Assembly (NCBI GenBank): GCA_947498935.1
Contig: CANMMM010000014.1
Span: 1-64,000 of the forward strand
Direction: 5' to 3'
DNA length: 64,000 nucleotides
Origin: an uncultured Aquimarina sp.
Lineage (GTDB): Bacteria > Bacteroidota > Bacteroidia > Flavobacteriales > Flavobacteriaceae
The notes under the pieces are model-generated. The model was not told the origin of the DNA and made no database searches. It was given only the letters and a program-made list of their open reading frames with translations. Shown one piece after another: positions 16,929 to 25,890 of this stretch. Made by a program: the position numbers and the translations under genes. Position 1 is the stretch's first letter; each line of letters starts with the position of its first letter.

Positions 16929-17615
16929 ATGACTAACAAATTAAATTTAAACAATATAACAAAAAGCGAAGAGGATTACCTTAAGGCTTTATTTCAGTTA
17001 CTTATAGAGGATGATATTTCTAAAGTGGGGAATAATCAACTTGCGGAATATCTCAAAGTTTCTCCAGCTTCTACCAATAGTATGATTAAGAAGCTCAAGT
17101 CTAAACAGTATGTGATTAGCGAGAAATATGGAAAGTTAGAGCTTACAGAAGAAGGGAAATGGATAGCTGTACGTCTGATTAGAAAACATCGTTTGTGGGA
17201 AACTTTTTTGTGTAATTATCTCAATTTTACATGGGATGAGGTGCATGAAGTAGCAGAGCAATTAGAGCACATAAAATCTCAAAAACTGATCAATGAGTTA
17301 GATCGTTTTATGGATTATCCTACCAGAGATCCGCATGGAGAGATGATTCCTAACGCAGATGGTGAATATGCATTGCTGCCTAAAGTTACATTGTCATCAC
17401 TACAGGAAGGTGATGTATGTCAATTAGTATCTGTAAACGATGGATCGGTTAATTTTTTGCGTTATGTGTCTGAAATAGGGCTAGCGTTGAGTAGCGAGAT
17501 TAAAATTATCGAGATACGAGAGTTTGATAAATCCATGAAAATAGCTTTTAATGAAGCGCAAGAAACTGTAACTAGGAAATTTGCAGACAACGTTTTCGTA
17601 AAACCGATCACATAA
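16929..17615 (+). CDS. DtxR/MntR-family metal-dependent transcriptional regulator
   Basis: Iron- or manganese-dependent repressor, 228 residues. The N-terminal winged helix (about 10-70) has NQLAEYLKVSPASTNSMIKKL as the recognition region. The dimerisation domain with metal ligands (about 75-145) includes HRLWETFL, the ExLEH segment and the DPHGEMIP signature. A C-terminal FeoA/SH3-like domain occupies about 150-228. It is divergent from the metal importer genes, so control of that operon and of itself is the natural inference. The start is supported by the consensus promoter 35 bases upstream. Confidence 0.93.
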   Translation: MTNKLNLNNITKSEEDYLKALFQLLIEDDISKVGNNQLAEYLKVSPASTNSMIKKLKSKQYVISEKYGKLELTEEGKWIAVRLIRKHRLWETFLCNYLNFTWDEVHEVAEQLEHIKSQKLINELDRFMDYPTRDPHGEMIPNADGEYALLPKVTLSSLQEGDVCQLVSVNDGSVNFLRYVSEIGLALSSEIKIIEIREFDKSMKIAFNEAQETVTRKFADNVFVKPIT

Positions 17616-17672
17616 ATTTTTGACGAATGTTAAAATAGTGTTTCGTTGTAGCAGATTATAAACAATACCCAT

Positions 17673-17680
17673 TATATTTG
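17673..17680 (+). promoter_or_regulatory. -7 element upstream of the DnaQ-like nuclease operon
   Basis: TATATTTG matches TAnnTTTG, 16 bases before the ATG at 17697. No -33 TTTG is seen at the expected distance. Confidence 0.4.
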
Positions 17681-17696
17681 GAACACACAATCAATT

Positions 17697-18476
17697 ATGG
17701 AACTTACATTAAAGAAACCCATTTGTTTTTTTGATCTAGAAACAACTGGCGTAAATATATCTAAAGATCGCATTGTAGAAATTTCAATTCTTAAAGTATT
17801 TCCCAATGGAAATAAAGAAAGTAAAACTTGGTTAGTAAATCCCGAAATGCCCATACCACCAGAAACTACTGCGGTACACGGTATTACTAATGAAAAAGTA
17901 GCGGATGAACCTACCTTTAAGAAATTGGCCAGTCGTGTATACGATATGATCAAAGGGTGTGATTTGGGAGGTTTTAATTCCAATCGATTCGATATCCCAT
18001 TGTTAGCAGAAGAATTACTAAGAGCAGGTGTCGATTTTGATATGAAAAATATGGTGGCAGTAGATGTGCAAACTATTTTTCATAAGATGGAAAAGCGAAC
18101 ACTCTCGGCTGCATACAAGTTTTATTGTGATAAGGATCTAGAAGATGCGCATAGCGCAGAAGCGGATACTATGGCTACCTATGAGGTGTTAAAAGCGCAA
18201 TTAGACAAATACCCTGAATTAGAAAATGATACCAAATTCTTAGCAGAGTTTAGTGCTAGAAATCAATATGCAGACTTTGCTGGTTTTATAGCATTTGATA
18301 AACAGGCAAGAGAAGTATTTGCTTTTGGAAAACACAAAGGGAAACTAGTAGAAGAGGTGATGGAGAAAGAACCAGGTTATTTTGGGTGGTTACAAAATGC
18401 AGATTTTCCATTATATACCAAAAAAGTGCTTACTGCAATCCGACTACGTAAATTAAATAGTAGTTTAAAGTTGTAG
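17697..18476 (+). CDS. DnaQ-like 3'-5' exonuclease
   Basis: DEDD-family exonuclease, 259 residues. Exo I is FFDLETTG (D/E at about 13-15), Exo II GFNSNRFDIPLL (D at about 101) and Exo III HSAEADTMAT, where H and D lie five residues apart (DEDDh). The C-terminal third (FAFGKHKGKLVEEV and GYFGWLQNADFP) is the small domain often attached to such nucleases in Bacteroidota. The likely role is proofreading or nucleic-acid trimming outside the polymerase III core; the substrate is unknown. It heads an operon with the next three genes. Confidence 0.93.
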   Translation: MELTLKKPICFFDLETTGVNISKDRIVEISILKVFPNGNKESKTWLVNPEMPIPPETTAVHGITNEKVADEPTFKKLASRVYDMIKGCDLGGFNSNRFDIPLLAEELLRAGVDFDMKNMVAVDVQTIFHKMEKRTLSAAYKFYCDKDLEDAHSAEADTMATYEVLKAQLDKYPELENDTKFLAEFSARNQYADFAGFIAFDKQAREVFAFGKHKGKLVEEVMEKEPGYFGWLQNADFPLYTKKVLTAIRLRKLNSSLKL

Positions 18477-18506
18477 AGGTTGGTGCTTAACTAATTTAGA
18501 GATGCT

Positions 18507-19118
18507 ATGAAGCTTATTTGTATAGGACGTAATTACACAGATCATATCGCAGAGCTGGCTAACGAAAAACCTACAGATCCTGTAGTGTTTATCAAACCAG
18601 ATACGGCTATTTTGCTTAAAAAACAGCCTTTTTTTATACCGGATTTTTCTAATAATGTCCACCATGAAGTAGAAATTCTGGTAAAAATTAACAGAGTTGG
18701 TAAATATATTGACAGAAAATTTGCACACAAATATTACAATCAAATAGGACTAGGGATTGACTTTACAGCTAGAGATTTGCAAAGTGAATTGAAGTCTAAA
18801 GGATTGCCTTGGGAAAAGGCCAAATCCTTTGATGGGGCTGCGGTCATAGGCGAATGGATGCCTAAAGATAGTTTCGAAAGTGTAGACAATATCGATTTTC
18901 GTCTCGAAAAAAATGAAGAAGTCGTACAGCAAGGAAATACCCAAATGATGTTATGGAAGATTGATGAGTTGATCGAATATGTATCAAAATATTTTACTTT
19001 AAAGATTGGAGATGTTATCTTTACGGGAACACCTGCCGGAGTTGGAGCTGTAAATGTAGATGATGTGTTGACTGGTTTTATTGGTGAACAACAACTTTTT
19101 TCAATAAGAATAAAATAG
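18507..19118 (+). CDS. Fumarylacetoacetate hydrolase family protein
   Basis: 203-residue FAH-fold enzyme, of the short type related to YcgM/FAHD1 (acylpyruvate hydrolase or oxaloacetate decarboxylase). The divalent-metal ligands are visible in HHEVEILVKI (two Glu) and the downstream Asp of GIDFTARDLQ. The family motifs KGLPWEKAKSFDGAA and FTGTPAGVGAV are present. It begins 30 bp after the nuclease and abuts the Hpt gene with no spacing. The exact substrate cannot be told from sequence. Confidence 0.9.
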   Translation: MKLICIGRNYTDHIAELANEKPTDPVVFIKPDTAILLKKQPFFIPDFSNNVHHEVEILVKINRVGKYIDRKFAHKYYNQIGLGIDFTARDLQSELKSKGLPWEKAKSFDGAAVIGEWMPKDSFESVDNIDFRLEKNEEVVQQGNTQMMLWKIDELIEYVSKYFTLKIGDVIFTGTPAGVGAVNVDDVLTGFIGEQQLFSIRIK

Positions 19119-19457
19119 ATGAATAGAGGGTATAGTTTAGATAGTGTAAATGAGTTGTCTGGTGGAGATGATGAATTCATTGGTGTATTAGTACAAACTT
19201 TTTTAGAAGAAATACCTCCCGACTTAGACAGTATGGTCAAAGCTGTGGATGAAGATGATCCTCAAACAGCTTATCAATTTGCTCATAAAATGAAACCGAA
19301 TCTGCAATTATTCGAAATTGATTTATTGAGCGAGATCAAAACCATAGAGTCATGGTCTAAGACCAATAAGCCTAAGCAAGAGGTATTGCCGATACTCGAT
19401 CATATCGTTACGACTGTAAATAATGCTATTCAAAATCTAAAAGAAGACTTCCAGTAA
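19119..19457 (+). CDS. Hpt (histidine phosphotransfer) domain protein
   Basis: Stand-alone histidine phosphotransferase of 112 residues, a four-helix bundle that relays phosphate between a hybrid kinase and a response regulator. The phosphorylatable histidine is probably H56 in AYQFAHKMKPNLQLF. The preceding FLEEIPPDLDSMVKAV helix is typical. It begins on the base after the FAH stop codon and ends 7 bp before cinA. No histidine kinase or receiver gene lies nearby, so the partners are encoded elsewhere. The nearest receiver protein in the window, at 62611, is 43 kb away. Confidence 0.85.
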   Translation: MNRGYSLDSVNELSGGDDEFIGVLVQTFLEEIPPDLDSMVKAVDEDDPQTAYQFAHKMKPNLQLFEIDLLSEIKTIESWSKTNKPKQEVLPILDHIVTTVNNAIQNLKEDFQ

Positions 19458-19464
19458 ACTTTAT

Positions 19465-20712
19465 ATGCTTGCAGAAATTATTACTATAGGGGATGAAATT
19501 CTTATAGGTCAAATCGTCGATTCTAATTCTGCCTTTATAGGTAAGGAATTAAATAAAATAGGAATAGATGTATACCAGATCTCTTCTATCCAAGATGATA
19601 AAAAACACATACTCACAGCGCTTGAAGAAGCTAAAAATCGAGTAGACATTGTGTTAATTACTGGTGGGCTAGGACCTACTAAAGATGATATTACCAAACA
19701 TACCTTGTGCGAGTATTTAGAAGATACCTTGGTAGAGGATCCTGAAGTATTAGAACATGTAGAAAACCTTTTTGAGCAATACATTAAAAAACCGATGAGT
19801 CCCATCAATCGAAAACAAGCCTTAGTTCCCTCTAAAGCGCAGGTATTGATGAATCAGCATGGTACAGCTCCTGGTATGTGGATGGTCAAAGATGATACTG
19901 TATTTATATCCATGCCAGGAGTGCCTTTTGAAATGAAGCACTTAGTGACAGATGAGGTATTGCCTAGGCTACAAGAGACATTCGATAGGCCTTATATTAT
20001 CCATAAAACTATTTTGACCTATGGAGTAGGAGAGAGTACTATTGCTACGACTATAGAGCCTTGGGAAGAAGGACTCCCGTCCTTTATTAAATTGGCATAT
20101 TTGCCCAATCTGGGTAAGGTGCGTTTGCGCTTATCTGCTAGAGGTACAGATGAAAAGTATCTACAGCAGGTATTACAAGAAAAGATAGAACAATTAAAGA
20201 CATACATAGGCGACATCATCGTCGGATACGAAGAAGATGAAGCTATAGAAGTGTTAATCGGTCAGTTGCTAGCTAAGCAGCAACAAACGGTGGCTGTAGC
20301 AGAAAGTTGTACTGGAGGTAAGATTGCTGCGGCGATGACGGCTCATCCAGGAGCTTCTGCATATTTTATGGGAGGAGTCGTGGCGTATGCTTCAGCTTCT
20401 AAAGTAGCGTTATTAGGAGTTGATGAAGCATTGATTGCGCAGCATAGTGTCACCAGTTTAGAAGTCGCTAAAGCGATGGTAGTAGGTGTAAAAAATAAAT
20501 TTAAATCCGATTATGGAATCGCTACTACAGGAAATGCTGGTCCTGCTAAAGGAGATGGGACAGTAGAAGTAGGTACAGTTTTTATTGCGATTGCTACCCC
20601 TTCAGGAGTTACCGCACATGAATTCTCGTTTAGTAATAGTAGAGAACGAACGATCGGGAAAACAGTGCACAAGGCCTTTGAATTGTTGTTGAAAGAAGTG
20701 CGTACGCTCTAA
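19465..20712 (+). CDS. cinA: CinA-family protein
   Basis: 415-residue two-domain protein. The N-terminal MoCF-biosynthesis-like domain (1-165, with TIGDEILIGQIVDSNS and LVLITGGLGPTKDD-type motifs) acts on ADP-ribose or related nucleotides in characterised members. The C-terminal CinA domain (about 255-415, AVAESCTGGKIAAAMTAHPG) is a nicotinamide-mononucleotide amidase family. The combination points to pyridine-nucleotide salvage; a link to competence is historical and not supported here. It is the last gene of the operon. Confidence 0.94.
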   Translation: MLAEIITIGDEILIGQIVDSNSAFIGKELNKIGIDVYQISSIQDDKKHILTALEEAKNRVDIVLITGGLGPTKDDITKHTLCEYLEDTLVEDPEVLEHVENLFEQYIKKPMSPINRKQALVPSKAQVLMNQHGTAPGMWMVKDDTVFISMPGVPFEMKHLVTDEVLPRLQETFDRPYIIHKTILTYGVGESTIATTIEPWEEGLPSFIKLAYLPNLGKVRLRLSARGTDEKYLQQVLQEKIEQLKTYIGDIIVGYEEDEAIEVLIGQLLAKQQQTVAVAESCTGGKIAAAMTAHPGASAYFMGGVVAYASASKVALLGVDEALIAQHSVTSLEVAKAMVVGVKNKFKSDYGIATTGNAGPAKGDGTVEVGTVFIAIATPSGVTAHEFSFSNSRERTIGKTVHKAFELLLKEVRTL

Positions 20713-20754
20713 AAGGTGATATTGCTATTAATTTATGAATTGTTTGGTGAATGA

Positions 20755-20843
20755 GGGCGTTACCACAAGGGTCGGGCTATCCGCTACAATTCCTCGCTCC
20801 TCCTTAGGTCGGGCTGTGGGATTTCCACTGCTATCCCTAACGC
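20755..20843 (+). repeat. Family A repeat, copy 3 (+), degenerate centre
   Basis: The flanks GGGCGTTACC and CTATCCCTAACGC are intact. The middle is replaced by ACAATTCCTCGCTCCTCC and neighbouring bases, so the usual hairpin is lost. It lies between convergent genes; bases 20844-21000 contain a partial family C end and no gene. Confidence 0.8.
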
Positions 20844-21000
20844 AAATAATAGGATGTATTATTCTTAGTTAATGGATATAGTACTCTTATTAAGATGGTG
20901 TCAAGCATTTTTTTGAAGAACAAATAAAAAGACAAGATGGTATTGTGGGGTTGATATTAATAAAATAGAATCAAGGGGGTCTTGTTGTATGTGTATGGCG

Positions 21001-21402
21001 TTAATCTTTGATAATTAATGTTTCTGCCCATTGAATAGCGTCATCTACTGTGTCAAAGAGTTTAGAAGGTGTAGATAGGTAGGATTGTTCCATTTGGGCT
21101 ATTTTATTATTAATGGGAGTGTATGAAACAATAGCATACCCTTGTATGTTAGGAAAAAGCTTTTTGAATTTAAAGTGTATGGTAGGCTCGAAAGCGTACG
21201 AATGAATTCTATTAGATATGAGTGCAAATGGCATACTACTGCCGTAATGATCCTTTGCTAGGTTTAGAAAGGTAGATGCATTGTCGCAGGTTAGTGTTAT
21301 TCCTTCATGAATCTCGGAAATAATGTAATGATCAAAAAAATAGAACACACCAATATCCAGAGAATGTTTTTGTATAGGTTGATAGTGTACTGGTGCTTTC
21401 AT
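21001..21402 (-). CDS. STAS/SpoIIAA-like hypothetical protein
   Basis: 133 residues, no signal peptide. The order of elements fits an alpha/beta STAS-like fold of the type common in flavobacteria: IGVFYFFDHYIISEIHEGI, then FLNLAKDHYGSSMPFALISNRIHSY, then VDDAIQWAETLI at the C-terminus. Such proteins resemble anti-sigma-factor antagonists but usually lack a nearby anti-sigma gene, and none is seen here. The family call is by overall style only. Confidence 0.6.
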   Translation of the reverse strand: MKAPVHYQPIQKHSLDIGVFYFFDHYIISEIHEGITLTCDNASTFLNLAKDHYGSSMPFALISNRIHSYAFEPTIHFKFKKLFPNIQGYAIVSYTPINNKIAQMEQSYLSTPSKLFDTVDDAIQWAETLIIKD

Positions 21403-21963
21403 TTGATTATAAATAGCTGATTGATCCTACGCCTTTTTTTGTGTGGCTAGTGATCTAAGTTTTTAAATATACAATTAATTAAAACAGTTATTATGTTTAT
21501 AATTTCCGTACAAAAAGTGTTAAAAAACAGTAATTATGTATTTTAAAAAGTTAATTTCCTACTAAAATACGATTAAATTTTAATAAATGGAAGGTGGGAT
21601 GTTGATAGTTTTTAACAATTATACTTGTTTTAAACGGTAAGCTCCTTTGTTTTTAGTAGGTGAAGGAGTGTGAATAAGATGGGGAATCATGTGTAGAGTA
21701 TTGTAGTAAAATCATCTGTACTAGTGAATGATCTGTGCAATAGATAAAAAATCAGTATCCATATAGTGTAGCATCGATTATTAAATAGTATCTTCGGGCG
21801 CAGAAAATACTACATGCTTCGCTATTGAGTCCTAGTATAGACGTGGGGTGTGTACTATAAAGTGTAAAAAAGAGAAAAAAATAAGGGTTTATTATTGGTG
21901 GTTAGGTAAATAATTCGTTAATTTGCACCCTGTTTTGAAATAATACCAAAATCAAGTAAAGAG
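21403..21963. other. Non-coding region upstream of the L28 operon
   Basis: 561 A+T-rich bases without a convincing gene on either strand. The right end contains a plausible promoter for rpmB, TTG (21895-21897), 20 bases, then TTAATTTG (21918-21925), followed by a leader of about 30 bases. Nothing else is recognised. Confidence 0.5.
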
Positions 21964-22203
21964 ATGTCAAGAGTTTGCGAGCTTACAGGTAAAAAGGCAA
22001 TGGTGGGAAATAATGTTTCTCACGCTATGAATAAAACAAAGCGTAAATTCAATGCGAATTTAATTAAGAAGCGTTTTTATATTCCAGAAGAAGACCGTTG
22101 GATAACACTTAAGGTGTCTACTTCAGCGCTAAAAAATATAAACAAAAACGGTATTTCTGCTGTTTTAAAAGAAGCAAGAGCTAAAGGTTTTTTAACTAAA
22201 TAA
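21964..22203 (+). CDS. rpmB: 50S ribosomal protein L28
   Basis: 79-residue component of the large ribosomal subunit. The start MSRVCELTGKKAMVGNNVSH and the WITLKVSTSALKNI segment are diagnostic. It is the first gene of a compact L28-L33-DUF4295-FtsY cluster typical of Bacteroidota. Confidence 0.97.
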   Translation: MSRVCELTGKKAMVGNNVSHAMNKTKRKFNANLIKKRFYIPEEDRWITLKVSTSALKNINKNGISAVLKEARAKGFLTK

Positions 22204-22227
22204 ATCTCCTTTTAAAATAATACTACA

Positions 22228-22410
22228 ATGGCGAAGAAAGGCAATAGAGTTCAGGTAATACTAGAGTGTACAGAGCACAAAGCATCTGGAAAACCAGGTA
22301 CATCTAGGTATATTACAACTAAGAATAAGAAAAATACTCCTGATAGAATGGAATTAAAGAAATTTAATCCAATTCTAAAGAAAATGACTGTTCATAAAGA
22401 AATTAAATAA
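22228..22410 (+). CDS. rpmG: 50S ribosomal protein L33
   Basis: 60-residue large-subunit protein ([17 protein letters not shown], then [20 protein letters not shown]). Only one cysteine is present, so this is the zinc-free form. It lies 24 bp after rpmB and 7 bp before the DUF4295 gene. Confidence 0.97.
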   Translation: MAKKGNRVQVILECTEHKASGKPGTSRYITTKNKKNTPDRMELKKFNPILKKMTVHKEIK

Positions 22411-22417
22411 GTAGAAA

Positions 22418-22570
22418 ATGGCAAAGAAATCAGTAGCATCGTTACAGACAGGATCAAAGAGATTAACAAAGGCCATCAAAATGGTAAAATCTCCAAAAAC
22501 TGGAGCCTATACTTTTGTAGAGTCAATTATGCAGCCTGATGCGGTAAATGACTTTTTTAAGAAAAAGTAA
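22418..22570 (+). CDS. DUF4295 small basic protein
   Basis: A 50-codon frame from ATG 22418 to TAA 22568-22570, beginning MAKKSVASLQTGSKRLTKAI and ending VNDFFKKK. This DUF4295 protein regularly follows L33 in Bacteroidota. Its basic, very short make-up and constant position suggest a ribosome-associated role, which is inference. It is separated from rpmG by 7 bp. Confidence 0.9.
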   Translation: MAKKSVASLQTGSKRLTKAIKMVKSPKTGAYTFVESIMQPDAVNDFFKKK

Positions 22571-22593
22571 TTCGCAAAAGATATTTTAAAAGA

Positions 22594-22630
22594 AGCCGTT
22601 TCAATTTATTGAGATGGCTCTTTGTTTTTA
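22594..22630 (+). terminator. Terminator after the L28-L33-DUF4295 operon
   Basis: AGCCGTTTCA (22594-22603) pairs, with two G-U pairs, to TGAGATGGCT (22610-22619), followed by CTTTGTTTTT. Confidence 0.7.
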
Positions 22631-22694
22631 TATCTTTAAGCATTAATAGACAATACGTACTATACCAATAGTACTGCATTATATAACAACGCAC

Positions 22695-23648
22695 ATGAAT
22701 TTGTTTAAAAAGATATTCTCTTCCGAGAAAAAAGAAACCTTAGATAAAGGCTTAGAAAAATCAAAAACGAGTTTTTTTTCTAAATTGAGTAAAGCTGTTG
22801 CTGGGAAATCAAAGGTGGATGATGATGTATTGGATAACTTGGAAGAAATTTTAGTGACTAGCGATGTAGGAGTAAAAACAACGATCAAAATCATTGAGCG
22901 TATAGAAAATCGTGTAGCTAAAGATAAGTATTTAGGAACAGAAGAACTGAACCAAATACTTAGGGAAGAGATCGCAGGATTGCTGTCTGAAACCAATTCT
23001 GGAGAGGCTACTGATTTTGAAATTCCTGCCGTAAAAAAGCCGTATGTGTTAATGGTTGTTGGTGTTAATGGAGTAGGTAAAACAACAACGATAGGTAAAT
23101 TAGCACATCAGTTTACGCAAAAAGGACTTAAGGTTGTATTAGGTGCGGCAGATACGTTTAGAGCAGCAGCAATCGATCAATTACAAGTGTGGGCAGATAG
23201 AGTAGATGTGCCTATCGTAAAACAAGATATGGGGAGTGACCCGGCTTCTGTAGCATTTGATACATTAAAATCAGGCGTGAGCCAAGACGCAGATGTAATC
23301 ATCATTGATACAGCAGGAAGATTACATAATAAGATCAATTTAATGAATGAATTGACGAAGGTGAAGCGAGTAATGCAAAAAGTAGTGGGAGATGCGCCTC
23401 ATGATGTGTTATTAGTATTAGACGGTTCTACTGGACAAAATGCCTTTGAGCAAGCAAAACAATTTACCGCAGCTACAGAGGTAACATCCTTAGCGGTGAC
23501 GAAGTTAGATGGAACCGCAAAAGGAGGAGTAGTCATTGGTATTAGTGATCAATTCCAAATTCCAGTGAAGTATATTGGGGTAGGCGAAGGAATTGATGAT
23601 TTGCAAGTGTTTAATAAATATGAATTTGTAGATTCTTTTTTTAAATAA
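22695..23648 (+). CDS. ftsY: Signal recognition particle receptor FtsY
   Basis: SRP GTPase, 317 residues, that docks ribosome-SRP complexes at SecYEG. An N domain (about 20-100) is followed by the G domain with GVNGVGKTTT (G1), the ADTFRAAA box (G2), DTAGR (G3) and TKLDGTAKGG (G4). There is almost no acidic A domain, as in other short FtsY proteins. It has its own terminator at 23673-23710. Confidence 0.97.
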   Translation: MNLFKKIFSSEKKETLDKGLEKSKTSFFSKLSKAVAGKSKVDDDVLDNLEEILVTSDVGVKTTIKIIERIENRVAKDKYLGTEELNQILREEIAGLLSETNSGEATDFEIPAVKKPYVLMVVGVNGVGKTTTIGKLAHQFTQKGLKVVLGAADTFRAAAIDQLQVWADRVDVPIVKQDMGSDPASVAFDTLKSGVSQDADVIIIDTAGRLHNKINLMNELTKVKRVMQKVVGDAPHDVLLVLDGSTGQNAFEQAKQFTAATEVTSLAVTKLDGTAKGGVVIGISDQFQIPVKYIGVGEGIDDLQVFNKYEFVDSFFK

Positions 23649-23672
23649 GACTAGGAACTAACGGATAGTTTC

Positions 23673-23710
23673 AAAAGGTATCGTAAATTTATTGCGATAC
23701 CTTTTTTTTT
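23673..23710 (+). terminator. Terminator of ftsY
   Basis: AAAAGGTATCG (23673-23683) pairs perfectly with CGATACCTTTT (23695-23705), followed by a T run. Confidence 0.93.
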
Positions 23711-23762
23711 GAAGTTGTGTAAGCAACTTCTGCTTATGTATAATTTTAATAATACCTGCCAG

Positions 23763-25472
23763 ATGAAATATGTTCTTTTGTATAACGCTGTTTTCTTAGT
23801 GTTCTTTTTTTCGTGTAAAAAAGAAACAAAACCTACTGCAGAAACTATAATTGATCAGTCAGTTGTAGCTACAGAAAAACAGCCGACAGTTACTTGGAGT
23901 CCATATGATGAAAGCGAAGATATTGTGGCTACACAAAAATTGAAAACAAAGCGAATGCATCTAAAATTAATCAATTCTAAGGTGCGTGATAAAAATGCGA
24001 TATGGGAAGCACTAGCGGGAGAATTGGATTATTTTGGAGAGAAAGAATACAATCGATTATCAGCGTTAATTTTAGAAAAAGACATACCTACCTTGCAGCA
24101 GCAAATAAAAGATGGGAAATTGACATATGAAGCACTTACCAAGTTTTTTGTATACCGCATTCGGAAGTATGAAAGTGATAACGCTACAGGGCTTAATGCT
24201 GTGATAGCCTTAAACCCGAATGTAATAGAAGAAGCAAGAGCTTTAGATCGTAAGGATAAGAGTGCAATCGATGTGTATTCTGTATATGGAATGCCAATTT
24301 TATTAAAGGATAATATAAATTATAGAGCGTTACCTACCACAGCAGGTGCAATAGCACTTAGTGATAACCAGACGAATAATGCGTTTATCGTAAATAAGCT
24401 ATTAGAAAAAAATGCATTGATCTTAGGAAAAGCAAACTTAAGCGAATGGGCATATTATATGTGTGCAGATTGCCCTGTAGGGTATAGTGCTATTGGTGGT
24501 CAAACATTAAACCCGTATGGAAGAATGCTCTTTGAGCCAGGAGGGTCTAGTTCGGGAAGTGGCGTAGCTGTAGCGACTAACTATTGTGTAGCTGCTGTGG
24601 GTACAGAAACCAGTGGTTCTATTGTCTCTCCATCGAGCCAAAATGCAGTAGTGGGATTCAAGCCTTCTGTAGGTTTGCTGAGTCGTACAGGGATTGTGCC
24701 GATTTCTAATACATTAGATACTGCGGGCCCTATGACTAAAAATGTGGTAGATGCGGCTATTTTATTCTCTGCTATGCTAGGAAAAGATGTGATGGACAGT
24801 GAGTCTAAATTAGCGGGAGGAGATTTTGTAGGTGCGACACTGCATGCTAAAATTCAAGGGGTAAGAATTGGAGTGATTAAAGAGTTGTTGCAGGATTCTT
24901 TGTATAACAGGGCTGTAAGTCAATTACAAATAGCAGGGGCTACTATTATTAATGTTGTACCAAAGAAAAGGGAATTAAAAGGTTTTTTAACCTTACTGAA
25001 TATGGATATGAAGTCGGCGCTACCTGCTTATGTTAGTTCGCAAGGAGCTGCTGGATTACCTATAAAAAATGTAGAGGATGTTGTGACTTTTAATAAAGAA
25101 GATGAAGGTATACGAATGCCATATGGTCAGGAATTGTTAGAAGGTATTGTAGCTGATAAAACTACAGAGCAGAAGTTAGAAAGTATTAAAGCAGCATTGA
25201 AGACTGCTGGGAAATCTTATTTTGAAGAGGTTTTTAAAGAAGATAGATTACAGGTTTTATTGTCTATTAATAACTATCATTCGGGATATGGAGCGGTAGC
25301 CAATTACCCTATGCTTACGGTACCAATGGGGTTTACACCAGAAGGAGAACCTAAAGGCCTGACTTTTATAGCCAGTACTTTTGCAGATGTTAATTTATTA
25401 AAGTTTGCATATATATATGAGCAAGCTTCTAAGGAGCGAAAGATACCTGAAGCTTATACGGTTTCTCAATAA
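23763..25472 (+). CDS. Lipoprotein amidase of the amidase-signature family
   Basis: Serine amidase (GatA/fatty-acid-amide-hydrolase fold). An upstream TTG at 23709 would extend the frame but lies in the ftsY terminator. ATG 23763 gives a perfect lipoprotein signal (MKYVLLYNAVFLVFFFSCKK), so I use it, giving 569 residues. The catalytic set is visible: Lys in MPILLKDNINY, the Gly/Ser loop EPGGSSSGSGVAVA, and TETSGSIVSP for the nucleophile region. Being lipidated it cannot be the tRNA amidotransferase; extracytoplasmic amide or peptide-amide hydrolysis is likely. The substrate is unknown. Confidence 0.88.
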   Translation: MKYVLLYNAVFLVFFFSCKKETKPTAETIIDQSVVATEKQPTVTWSPYDESEDIVATQKLKTKRMHLKLINSKVRDKNAIWEALAGELDYFGEKEYNRLSALILEKDIPTLQQQIKDGKLTYEALTKFFVYRIRKYESDNATGLNAVIALNPNVIEEARALDRKDKSAIDVYSVYGMPILLKDNINYRALPTTAGAIALSDNQTNNAFIVNKLLEKNALILGKANLSEWAYYMCADCPVGYSAIGGQTLNPYGRMLFEPGGSSSGSGVAVATNYCVAAVGTETSGSIVSPSSQNAVVGFKPSVGLLSRTGIVPISNTLDTAGPMTKNVVDAAILFSAMLGKDVMDSESKLAGGDFVGATLHAKIQGVRIGVIKELLQDSLYNRAVSQLQIAGATIINVVPKKRELKGFLTLLNMDMKSALPAYVSSQGAAGLPIKNVEDVVTFNKEDEGIRMPYGQELLEGIVADKTTEQKLESIKAALKTAGKSYFEEVFKEDRLQVLLSINNYHSGYGAVANYPMLTVPMGFTPEGEPKGLTFIASTFADVNLLKFAYIYEQASKERKIPEAYTVSQ

Positions 25473-25482
25473 TGTATACTAT

Positions 25483-25604
25483 GAGGTGACTTAAATTTTT
25501 CCAATTTTTGAGTTCCGTAACGCTGCTATGCAACAAAAAAGTACAGTATTTGTTCGTAAATTTTTTTGATTTTCGCTTAAATCTAAATAGTTTACATTAC
25601 TTCT
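25483..25604 (-). repeat. Family B repeat, internally deleted copy (-)
   Basis: Read on the minus strand it begins CAGAAGTAATGTAAACTATT, continues AAGCGAAAATCAAAAAA, keeps the core TTGCATAGCAGCGTTACGG and ends AAATTTAAGTCACCTC. About 40 bases of the full element are missing. It lies 32 bp before a family A copy. Confidence 0.7.
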
Positions 25605-25636
25605 GTAAAATATCGTTAATCTATGTATTAGTATTT

Positions 25637-25722
25637 GCGTTAGGGATAGCAGCGGCATCCTTTTGGTGCGACATAGCGCTGCCAAAAGATATAGCGGATA
25701 GCCCGACCCTTGGGGAACGTCC
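25637..25722 (-). repeat. Family A repeat, copy 4 (-)
   Basis: From GCGTTAGGGATAGC to GGGGAACGTCC. The centre is a non-poly(A/T) hairpin with TTTTGG paired to CCAAAA and an inner GCG/CGC pair. Convergent intergenic site. Confidence 0.85.
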
Positions 25723-25748
25723 TGTAAATAAAATAGTTATATAAAACA

Positions 25749-25789
25749 AGCTACTATACTTATAGTTAGGTAAGGATAGTAGCTTTTTG
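25749..25789 (+). terminator. Terminator between the amidase gene and the small secreted protein gene
   Basis: AGCTACTATACTT (25749-25761) pairs, with one mismatch, to AAGGATAGTAGCT (25772-25784), followed by TTTTT. It lies 280 bases past the amidase stop. Confidence 0.75.
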
Positions 25790-25890
25790 TTTCCAGTTTC
25801 GAGCTTGTGTATGAAATGCTGTTAAACAGGAACTATATAGTTGTGTATGTAATGTGTGTACTAACTGACTGTTAGTGGTATGTGAGAAGA

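Noticed and set aside
23709..23762. N-terminal extension of the lipoprotein amidase from TTG
   Set aside because: The codons begin in the T run of the ftsY terminator and would displace the lipoprotein signal from the N-terminus.
25508..25744. Open frame of 78 codons after the amidase gene
   Set aside because: It runs through a family B copy and a family A copy, so it is repeat DNA read by chance.
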